From JAAYAY01 sp964429355 (GTDB lineage: Bacteria > Planctomycetota > Planctomycetia > Pirellulales > Thermoguttaceae): a stretch of DNA of 11,895 bases. A program made the position numbers and the translations under genes. The notes under the pieces were generated by a model. The model made no database searches and was not told where the DNA came from. It worked only from the letters and a program-made list of their open reading frames with translations. The DNA lies in the NCBI GenBank assembly GCA_964429355.1, contig CAYSCH010000296.1:1-11895 (forward strand). The letters run 5' to 3'. Positions 5,726-11,895 of the stretch are shown piece after piece. How positions within the stretch are numbered: position 1 is the stretch's first letter; the number at the start of each line of letters is the position of its first letter.

Positions 5726-7555
5726 ATGAAAGCGACGCCCAGTCGTTCCGCCCGCCACTTGAGTCGCCTTGTGGTCCCGCTTATGACGGCGACCTTCGCT
5801 CTGTGCCTCCTTGCTCCGTCATCCCCGGCCGCCGATCCGCCCCGGATGCGCCGGGCGGACGCCTTTCTCGGGATCCACTTCGACTTTCACGCCGGCAAGG
5901 ACTGTGTTCAGGTCGGCCAGCGGACCACGCCCGAGATGGTCGAACTGGTGATCGACAAGGTCCACCCCGACTACATTCAGATCGACTGCAAAGGGCACGC
6001 GGGCTACTCGAGCTATCCGACCAAGGTCGGCAACCCGGCCCCGGGTTTTGTCGGCGATCCGCTGCGGATCTGGCGGGATGCAACGGGCCGGCGTGGAGTT
6101 TCCCTGTTTATGCACTACTCGGGCGTGTGGGATTCGCGTGCCGTGGAGGTCCATCCCGAATGGGCGGCCGTCGATGGCGGCGGCAAGCCGAACGACAAGG
6201 CGACGTCGGTGTTTGGCCCCTATGTCGACACCCTGATGATCCCTCAACTCCGCGAGCTGGCCGGCGACTATGGTGTGGACGGTGTCTGGGTCGATGGCGA
6301 TTGCTGGGCCACCACACCCGATTACGGAGAGAAGGCCGTCGGCGAGTTCTGCAAGCAGACGGGCGCCCAGTCTGCGCCCCGCAAGGCCGGTGAACCCTAC
6401 TGGAACGAATGGCTGGATTTCAACCGTGAAGGCTTTCGCCGCTACGTGCGCCACTACGTGGACGAACTGAAAGCTTCCCATCCCGATTTCCAGGTCATCA
6501 GCAACTGGGCCTTCAGCGATCACATGCCCGAAGCGGTCTCGGCCAACGTGGCGGGCCTCTCGGGCGACTTCTCGCCGGACGACAGCGTGAACTCGGCCCG
6601 TTTTGCCGGACGCTGTCTCGAGAACCAGGGCGTGCCCTGGGACCTGATGAGTTGGTCGTTCAGCCGCAAGACGGGCAAGCAGAAACCGGCCGTCCAGCTC
6701 ATGCAGGAAGCCGCGATCGTGCTGGCCATGGGGGGCGGCTACCAGGCCTATTTCAAGCAGGACCGCGACGGTGCCCTACGCAATCCGGCCGAGATGGACG
6801 TGATGGCCGAGGTTGCCCGGTTCTGCCGCGCCCGGCAAGCCTTCTGCCCCCACTCGGTCTCCGTGCCGCAGATCGCGCTGCTCTATTCCACGGCCGGCCA
6901 CTACCGGCATTCATCCAGTCTTTTCCACTGGTCCGGCAGCCGCGGAGTCACCGTCCTGCGCCAGGCCCTGGCCCCGATTCTCCAGAACCATTACGGGGTG
7001 CAAGTTGTGAGCGAGCATCACCTGAAGGGGAAGATGTCCGAGTGGCCCCTGATCGTCGTACCGGGCTGGGAATACCTGGAGCCGGACTTTCGCGACCAAC
7101 TGGCCGCCTATGCCGCATCGGGCGGGAGACTGCTGCTCATCGGAGCGGGCCCCGCAAAGCTTTTCGAAGCCGAGTTGAAGGCACAGAGCGGGTCGGCGAT
7201 CGTGTCGGTCGAGACGGTCGATGGCGATTTTCCGGGAGTCCTTGCGAGAGCATTCCCGCAGCCCATCGTCGCCGTTGCGGGTGCCACGGACCTGGACGTC
7301 AGCCCGAGAACTCTCAAGGGCAAACTATCGATTCACCTGGTGAACACCTCCGGTCCCCACGCCGATGCGCCGGACGAAGGGATTACGAAGATCGAGCCGG
7401 TCGGCCCCTTGACGGTTTCCATCCGTCTGGAAGAGGCGCCCAAGTCGATCACGATGCAACCGGAAGGCAAGTTACTGGATGTTGCGTGGGCCGATGGACG
7501 TGCGACGGTGACTGTGCCGCAGCTTGACGTGTACTCGATTCTGGTGGTGGAATAG
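5726..7555 (+). CDS. Secreted glycoside-hydrolase-like protein (TIM barrel plus amidotransferase-like domain)
   Basis: This 609-residue protein starts with a Sec signal peptide (hydrophobic stretch 15-30, likely cut after SPAA at 33-36), so it acts outside the cytoplasm. The barrel at about 43-375 has PDYIQIDCKGHAG (81-93), LFMHYSGVWD and YGVDGVWVDGDCW (182-194); D190 or D192 sits where clan members such as alpha-L-fucosidases place the nucleophile. It most resembles the hypothetical glycosyl hydrolase GHL6 or fucosidase-like families. The next ~100 residues (QIALLYS, then PLIVVPGWEYL, then YAASGGRLLLIG) look like the amidotransferase-like domain that follows the barrel in GH42-type galactosidases, and the end is beta-rich. 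I chose the ATG at 5726 behind AGGAG (5713-5717) over the TTG at 5723. Being near a PL11 lyase fits polysaccharide breakdown. Substrate unknown. Confidence 0.75.
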   Translation: MKATPSRSARHLSRLVVPLMTATFALCLLAPSSPAADPPRMRRADAFLGIHFDFHAGKDCVQVGQRTTPEMVELVIDKVHPDYIQIDCKGHAGYSSYPTKVGNPAPGFVGDPLRIWRDATGRRGVSLFMHYSGVWDSRAVEVHPEWAAVDGGGKPNDKATSVFGPYVDTLMIPQLRELAGDYGVDGVWVDGDCWATTPDYGEKAVGEFCKQTGAQSAPRKAGEPYWNEWLDFNREGFRRYVRHYVDELKASHPDFQVISNWAFSDHMPEAVSANVAGLSGDFSPDDSVNSARFAGRCLENQGVPWDLMSWSFSRKTGKQKPAVQLMQEAAIVLAMGGGYQAYFKQDRDGALRNPAEMDVMAEVARFCRARQAFCPHSVSVPQIALLYSTAGHYRHSSSLFHWSGSRGVTVLRQALAPILQNHYGVQVVSEHHLKGKMSEWPLIVVPGWEYLEPDFRDQLAAYAASGGRLLLIGAGPAKLFEAELKAQSGSAIVSVETVDGDFPGVLARAFPQPIVAVAGATDLDVSPRTLKGKLSIHLVNTSGPHADAPDEGITKIEPVGPLTVSIRLEEAPKSITMQPEGKLLDVAWADGRATVTVPQLDVYSILVVE

Positions 7556-7570
7556 GCGACGTAGCCCGTA

Positions 7571-7630
7571 GCTCTCCAGAGCCGAGAAGGGAACCGACAG
7601 CCACGGATGAAACACGGATGAAACACGGAC
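7571..7630. repeat. 11-bp tandem repeat with small hairpin, intergenic
   Basis: ACGGATGAAAC occurs at 7603-7613 and 7614-7624 and continues as ACGGAC (7625-7630). Just upstream GCTCTCCAGAGC (7571-7582) is a short inverted repeat. Phrases like these recur between genes in planctomycete-type genomes, so this is probably a dispersed intergenic repeat; that recurrence is from memory. Confidence 0.5.
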
Positions 7631-7688
7631 AGGAGACGACGGATGACATCGAGGTCGCTCGATTAGCGCCTTTATTGCAGGAGAAGCC

Positions 7689-8054
7689 ATGGACTCGAAT
7701 CCCTACCGGTCGCCTCGAGTGCCGATGATGGATCAGCCACGCTCCCGGCTGCAGAAAAAGGCGAGGCTGATTCTCGCGCGCAGAGACGACACATCCGGAA
7801 TCTGGTTCTACTTCAAGCTTAGCTGGAAACAACAGGTCTTCTTTGTCCTGCTGTGCGTCCTGGGGCCAGTCTATATTTGGTGGCTGGGACTTCCAACCAT
7901 GGCAATCGCCCTTGCCTGCTTCGCCGTCGGCGCAGAACTGCGGGATATCCGCTGGTGGTGGGCCTTGGCGCGAGAGTGGCCCGACACACAACAGTTACTG
8001 GATTGGGAAAAGATAACTGCGATTGCCAATGAACCGGATGGAGGAGCATCATGA
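7689..8054 (+). CDS. Small membrane protein with planctomycete NPYRSP motif
   Basis: This 121-residue protein opens with MDSNPYRSP, an N-terminal motif found on many planctomycete membrane proteins and seldom elsewhere; its purpose is not known. A charged segment (residues ~18-35) is followed by two hydrophobic stretches, about 49-66 (QVFFVLLCVLGPVYIWW) and 68-82 (LPTMAIALACFAVGA), consistent with a helical hairpin in the membrane, and then a tryptophan-rich acidic tail. Lacking a cleavable signal peptide, it should stay anchored. The ribosome site GGAG (7680-7683) lies 5 nt before the ATG. Its stop overlaps the start of the ceramidase-like gene (ATGA at 8051-8054), so the two are probably translated together. 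No enzymatic motif is visible. Confidence 0.75.
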   Translation: MDSNPYRSPRVPMMDQPRSRLQKKARLILARRDDTSGIWFYFKLSWKQQVFFVLLCVLGPVYIWWLGLPTMAIALACFAVGAELRDIRWWWALAREWPDTQQLLDWEKITAIANEPDGGAS

Positions 8055-9433
8055 ACGTTCCAAGCATCGTCCGATGGGTTATCCTGTCGGTATTTTTCTT
8101 TGGTAACAGCGCCGCGCATGTTCAAGCCGGCCAGTACCGAATTGCCACGTTCGAGGCCGACATCACGATCCCCGTCGGCCATGCCTGCATGGGGGGAGGC
8201 GTGGAGGACGCCAAGGAGATCGTCGACCCGCTGCTGGCCAAAGGGTTTGTGCTCACCGGCCTGGAGCAGCCGATCGTCGTGATCGCCCTGGACTGGTGCC
8301 AGTGCAATAACGATTCCTACGATCGCTGGCGCGATGGGCTCGCCGAGGCGGCCGGCACGACCCGCTCGCGGGTGATGCTGGCCACGGTCCACCAGCACGA
8401 CGCGCCGATCTGCGACCTCGCTGCCCAGAAGCTGCTCGACGAACAAGGGCTTGCCGGCTACAACTGCGATCCCAAGTTCCACGAGCAGGTCGTCGAGCGA
8501 ACCGCCCAGGCCCTCAAGAAGGCGCTCGGCTCCTTGCGCCGGGTGACTCATTTCGGCATCGGCCAGGCCCAGGTCGAACGAATCGCATCCAATCGCCGCG
8601 TCGTCAGCCCCGAGGGACAAATCAGTTGGAACCGCGGCAGTGCGAGCGGCAACCTTTACGACGCGCCGGAGGGCGAGATCGATCCCTGGCTGAAAACGAT
8701 CAGTCTATGGGATGGCGACATTCCGCTGGTGGCCTGGAGCTGTTACGCCGTCCACCCCATGAGCCACTACGGCAAGGGGAGCGTCTCGGCCGACTTCCCC
8801 GGCATCGCCCGCGCCAGGCGGCAGAGCGACGACCCGCGAGTGTTTCAGATCTACTTCACCGGCTGCGGCGGAGATACGACCGCGGGCAAGTACAACACGG
8901 GCGATCCGGCCAATCGGGCCGTACTCGCCGACCGGCTCTACCAGGGCATGCTGGCAGCCTGGAAAAACACCCAGCGGCAACCGCTCACCAAGGCGACCTT
9001 CCGAGTGGCCGAATTGCCCCTGCCGGCCAGGGACGACGGCGACTACACGATTGAGGCCATGCAGAGAACGTTGGCCGATCCCCAGGCCACCCGTTGGCAG
9101 AGGATCAGTGCAGCCCTCGGGCTGAGCTGGCGCCAGCGCGTCGATGCGGGGCAGCCGGTGGATGTGCCATGCCTGGATCTGGCCGACGGGGCTGCCCTGT
9201 TCACGATCCTCCCGGCCGAGATGTTCGTGGGTTACCAGTTGGCCGCTCAGCGGCTCCGTCCTGATTCGCTGGTGATGGTGGCCGGATTCGGCGACGGCGC
9301 CGCCGGTTACGTCCCCACCGACCAGTGCTGGCGGGACGGCTACAATGACAGCTACTGCTGGGTGCCGCCCATGACCGAGGAGCTCATTCTGCGAGCCACC
9401 GCCGAGGCCCTGGGGGCTGAGAAGGCGGAATAG
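8051..9433 (+). CDS. Secreted neutral/alkaline ceramidase-like protein
   Basis: This 460-residue protein has a signal peptide (hydrophobic 8-20, likely cut after HVQA at 26) and resembles the neutral/alkaline ceramidase N-terminal domain proteins common in planctomycetes. Likely zinc ligands are visible: H114/H116 in ATVHQHDAP, H235 in CYAVHPMSHY, E390 in ILPAEMFVGYQL and Y420 in GAAGYVPT. True ceramidases use the serine of a GDxSPN motif as nucleophile; the matching place reads GCGGDTTAGKYN (271-282) with no serine. N-acyl-sphingosine hydrolysis is therefore doubtful, and a different zinc-dependent hydrolysis is possible. The protein is also shorter than full ceramidases (about 650 residues), lacking their C-terminal Ig-like domain. 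It is coupled to the preceding NPYRSP protein gene by a 4-nt overlap and ends 6 nt from the convergent lyase gene. Confidence 0.75.
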   Translation: MNVPSIVRWVILSVFFFGNSAAHVQAGQYRIATFEADITIPVGHACMGGGVEDAKEIVDPLLAKGFVLTGLEQPIVVIALDWCQCNNDSYDRWRDGLAEAAGTTRSRVMLATVHQHDAPICDLAAQKLLDEQGLAGYNCDPKFHEQVVERTAQALKKALGSLRRVTHFGIGQAQVERIASNRRVVSPEGQISWNRGSASGNLYDAPEGEIDPWLKTISLWDGDIPLVAWSCYAVHPMSHYGKGSVSADFPGIARARRQSDDPRVFQIYFTGCGGDTTAGKYNTGDPANRAVLADRLYQGMLAAWKNTQRQPLTKATFRVAELPLPARDDGDYTIEAMQRTLADPQATRWQRISAALGLSWRQRVDAGQPVDVPCLDLADGAALFTILPAEMFVGYQLAAQRLRPDSLVMVAGFGDGAAGYVPTDQCWRDGYNDSYCWVPPMTEELILRATAEALGAEKAE

Positions 9434-9439
9434 ACTCGC

Positions 9440-11662
9440 TTACTCGGCCGACAGGCAGTTCGTCGTCATCGGGCACTGGGTGTAGCCCATGGCCTGGATG
9501 CATACGTCAATCCGGTAGAGCGGGTCCTGCATGAGGCACACGCGGCGATCGCCGGCGGGAATCGTCGTGGAGTAGATTCGCAGCTCGCCCGGCACCGTCA
9601 CGATCAGCTCTTCGCGCCAGTCGCCCAGGATGTCGGCGAACCCGACTGCCGATCCCTCGATCTGGGCGATCGGCTCATCGCTTCCGTAATTGAGGATCCG
9701 TTTTCCGCGCAGAATCTCGTGCTGAGGATCGGCGTCCCAGTGGATCGTGCGGAAGCCGAAACCCCAGTCGAGATCGTCGCGAAGGACATTGCCCTTGACG
9801 TCGAAGAGCCAGCGGACGTTCGACTTTTTCTCGGCATCGGTATCGGAGGCGTAGAACTCGATGCCCGGCACGGAACCGTCCAGATCGGCACACATGCTGG
9901 TGCCGTGGACGTGCCGGGTGGGGACGTCGATTCCCCAGAGGATCTCGCCGGTACGGGCGTCGACCAGGCAGCAGCCGTTCTTCGGGCTGCGGGTCTCGAT
10001 TCCATAGTAGACTTCGAGGCCGGGGCGCGAGGGATCCATATCGCCCACGTAGTGGTTGTCGGGATGCCCCAGGCCGGTCGACCACAAGCCGACCCCGTTG
10101 TCGTCCAGCACGGCCGATCCGAGGAACAGCTCGTCGCGGCCGTCGGCGTCGATATCGACCGAGTGCATGCTATGGGCCCCCTGTCCGCGATAGCGGCCAC
10201 CTTCTTCGGCGTCGTTCCAGCGCCATTGTTCGTGGAGCTGGCCGCCCGAGTATTCGTAGGCCAGCACCTGGATGACGTTGTAGGTCCCGCGGACCACGAT
10301 CAGCGAAGGCGTCTTGCCGTCGAGATAGGCGACCGCCATCTGGTTCCGCGAGGCGTAGTTGTAGCTCGGGAAATCCTCCCGTTTGGGCCAGTCGACGCGG
10401 GCCTTTTCCTTGCCGGTCAGCCCGTCGAGAACCAGCAGAAATTCCGGGCCCGAGGTGACGCGTCCATCGTCGTCGCGAGGATCGCCTTCGCCCGCCTTGA
10501 GGCAGACCTCGGCCTTGCCGTCACCGTCGAGATCGTAGACGAGGAAGGGCGAGTACCAGATACCGCGCTCGATTGCCCATCCCATGTCGTAGCGCCAGAG
10601 GAAGGTGCCATCGGCCAGGTAGGCCTCGATCTTGTAGGTGTCCGGGCTGCGATTCCAGTACTGTTCATAGGGATCGATATTGGAGTTCGGCAGCTTGATC
10701 ACATAGTCGCAGGCGCCGTCGCCGTCGAGATCGGCAATGCCGCACTTCTGGAACGTGTGGTCGCCTTCGAGCTTGATGGAAACATAGCCTCCCTTGTCGC
10801 CCGTCGGCGTGGCGGCGACGAGCTTGGAGGATGTACCGGCCTTTCCATCCACCACGGGCACGATCGCATACTCGTTGATCACGCCGACCATGGGAGCCTC
10901 GTCGACGAAGTCGGTGGTCTTCGAAACCGGTGTATCGGTGAGCTTCTGCAGGTCCTGCGATCCCGCCCGGCGGTAGACATGGAAGGCGGTACCGTCCGGA
11001 TCGTCCTTCAGGAGTCGCCACCCCAGGTAGATGCTGCCGTCGACCCTCGAGAGGGCGATCATACCACGCCCCATCGGCTCTTCCACGCGAGTCTTGGCAA
11101 AACCTTCGACCTTGGGCTTGCGATTGGGATCGGGGAGGGGCGTGAACTCCAGGTAGTCGTAGTAGCAGGAACCGGGGTTGCTGGCCGATGCGAAGCGATC
11201 GTCGAGCCACAATTCGAATCCGGCCTCGCCCACTTCGATCAGTCCCAGGCTTCGATTGGCGCCTTCGATTCTCTGCCAAGTCTTGCCGTCGAAAGAGACA
11301 CCGATCGAACGGCTCACGCCCCCCAGGTCGACATAGTATTTGCCCGGCTGGATGGCTTTAACCACCGTATGGAGCACGGGGGCCCCTTCCTCCGGGCTGG
11401 CTCGATCCGCCATCACCTGCGGCGATTGGAGCACGATGCCGCCCGACCACTTCTTGTCCGCATCCTTATCGGTGGACCAGAGGTTCCATTTCTCACCCGT
11501 GAACTTGTTGACGTTCCACGCATCCTTGGGCTCGGTTACGTCTTCCGCCTCAAATCGCAACCTCTCCTGGGCCAGCAGGTCACTGGAGAAACAGGCCAAA
11601 CCGAGAAGGGCCAGTCCAGCAAGAATGGGAAACAGGCAGGGAAGCTGGAGAATCCTGGGCAT
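9440..11662 (-). CDS. Secreted rhamnogalacturonan lyase, polysaccharide lyase family 11
   Basis: This 740-residue protein has a signal peptide (hydrophobic 7-25, likely cut near LLAQ at 29-32), then an N-terminal beta-sandwich region at about 33-180 starting RFEAED, similar to carbohydrate-binding modules. The PL11 catalytic part fills ~190-740: GRGMIALSRVDGSIYLGWRLL, then FHVYR, is the family's entry motif, and DLDGDGACDYVIKLPN, DLDGDGKAEVCLKAGEGD and DIDADGRDELFLGS are calcium-binding propeller loops typical of YesW/YesX-type enzymes. The end, LYRIDVCIQAMGYTQCP, matches the family's LYRLDVAWQNxGYNQPP. Members cleave the rhamnose-galacturonate backbone of rhamnogalacturonan I by beta-elimination. 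The start has GGAG 8 nt upstream. It converges on the ceramidase-like gene and has its own promoter. Family assignment is secure; exo or endo action cannot be told. Confidence 0.92.
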   Translation of the reverse strand: MPRILQLPCLFPILAGLALLGLACFSSDLLAQERLRFEAEDVTEPKDAWNVNKFTGEKWNLWSTDKDADKKWSGGIVLQSPQVMADRASPEEGAPVLHTVVKAIQPGKYYVDLGGVSRSIGVSFDGKTWQRIEGANRSLGLIEVGEAGFELWLDDRFASASNPGSCYYDYLEFTPLPDPNRKPKVEGFAKTRVEEPMGRGMIALSRVDGSIYLGWRLLKDDPDGTAFHVYRRAGSQDLQKLTDTPVSKTTDFVDEAPMVGVINEYAIVPVVDGKAGTSSKLVAATPTGDKGGYVSIKLEGDHTFQKCGIADLDGDGACDYVIKLPNSNIDPYEQYWNRSPDTYKIEAYLADGTFLWRYDMGWAIERGIWYSPFLVYDLDGDGKAEVCLKAGEGDPRDDDGRVTSGPEFLLVLDGLTGKEKARVDWPKREDFPSYNYASRNQMAVAYLDGKTPSLIVVRGTYNVIQVLAYEYSGGQLHEQWRWNDAEEGGRYRGQGAHSMHSVDIDADGRDELFLGSAVLDDNGVGLWSTGLGHPDNHYVGDMDPSRPGLEVYYGIETRSPKNGCCLVDARTGEILWGIDVPTRHVHGTSMCADLDGSVPGIEFYASDTDAEKKSNVRWLFDVKGNVLRDDLDWGFGFRTIHWDADPQHEILRGKRILNYGSDEPIAQIEGSAVGFADILGDWREELIVTVPGELRIYSTTIPAGDRRVCLMQDPLYRIDVCIQAMGYTQCPMTTNCLSAE

Positions 11663-11728
11663 GGGGAGGCTCCGTCAGCATGTCGGTGGGTGATGGGGAG
11701 GGCGCGAAGGGGGTTCTGCTGCGAAGCA

Positions 11729-11737
11729 ATTATAACA
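11729..11737 (-). promoter_or_regulatory. Extended -10 promoter element of the lyase gene
   Basis: On the minus strand TGTTATAAT contains a perfect TATAAT (11734 to 11729) preceded by TGn, an extended -10 element. A clear -35 is missing (TTGTGC lies 19 nt further upstream), which extended -10 promoters tolerate. It would give a leader of about 60 nt before the start codon at 11662. Confidence 0.6.
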
Positions 11738-11792
11738 GACCGCTCGGATGCCTGCACAAGCGGGCGACGCACTGCAGCGGCAAAACACGGAC

Positions 11793-11829
11793 GGAACTGA
11801 GCGCGGGGCAAGCCCACGCGGCTATCATG
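11793..11829. repeat. 37-bp direct repeat, copy 1
   Basis: This copy begins GGAAC and ends GGCTATCATG. It matches 11854-11890 at 36 of 37 positions (T at 11798 against C at 11859). The core GCGCGGGGCAAGCCCACGCG can fold into an imperfect hairpin (CGCG/CGCG plus GG/CC). The minus-strand reading resembles GC-rich intergenic repeats that I associate with planctomycete genomes. Confidence 0.8.
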
Positions 11830-11853
11830 CCGGACTGCATGCCGGTGGCGAGG

Positions 11854-11890
11854 GGAACCGAGCGCGGGGCAAGCCCACGCGGCTATCATG
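11854..11890. repeat. 37-bp direct repeat, copy 2
   Basis: This is the second copy, 61 bp downstream of the first, with 24 bp of unrelated sequence between them. The array may continue beyond the window edge at 11895. Confidence 0.8.
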
Positions 11891-11895
11891 GTGGG

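Noticed and set aside
9719..11800. Long plus-strand open frame (~690 codons) opposite the PL11 lyase gene
   Set aside because: It is an antisense frame kept open by high GC and codon bias. The minus-strand protein has clear PL11 motifs and a signal peptide, whereas the plus frame has none.
11793..11890. Possible start of a CRISPR array (37-bp repeat, 24-bp spacer)
   Set aside because: Only two repeats are visible, the spacer is short, there are no cas genes, and the sequence resembles GC-rich dispersed intergenic repeats. The window edge prevents a full exclusion.

Overview
The window looks like chromosomal DNA from a planctomycete, probably of the Pirellulales type. The main evidence is a short membrane protein opening with the NPYRSP motif typical of planctomycete proteins, together with a polytopic membrane/WD40-like hybrid protein, a divergent neutral-ceramidase-like secreted protein, a secreted PL11 rhamnogalacturonan lyase and short intergenic repeats. 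The taxon is inferred from protein character only; no rRNA or marker gene is present.

Left region (1-2290): one plus-strand gene for a membrane protein with about nine N-terminal transmembrane segments and a C-terminal WD40/beta-propeller-like half. Its coding sequence carries a perfect 28-bp palindrome. The following gap (2294-2667) holds the C-terminal remnant of a REP-associated tyrosine transposase on the minus strand, then a good sigma70-type promoter with a 14-bp palindrome over its -10 box.

Centre (2668-4966): that promoter feeds a compact three-gene operon, an MqsR-family toxin, an extended MqsA-type zinc-finger/HTH antitoxin and an ImmA/IrrE-type HEXXH metallopeptidase whose start codon overlaps the antitoxin stop (ATGA). 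The third gene makes this more than a standard mqsRA pair, and it is the most interesting part of the window. A low-molecular-weight phosphatase gene converges on it from the minus strand.

Gap 4967-5725: about 760 bp with no convincing gene. It has a strong hairpin whose T-rich flank fits minus-strand termination, and an imperfect hairpin just before the next gene.

Right region (5726-11895): a secreted-carbohydrate/lipid catabolism neighbourhood. It contains a secreted (beta/alpha)8-barrel glycosidase-like protein with a C-terminal amidotransferase-like fold, the NPYRSP membrane protein translationally coupled to a secreted ceramidase-like protein, and, converging on them, the PL11 lyase with its own extended -10 promoter. 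The right edge holds a 37-bp direct repeat that resembles a dispersed intergenic repeat. A role in degrading plant or algal pectin-like polymers is inferred from the lyase; the substrates of the other two secreted proteins are not known.
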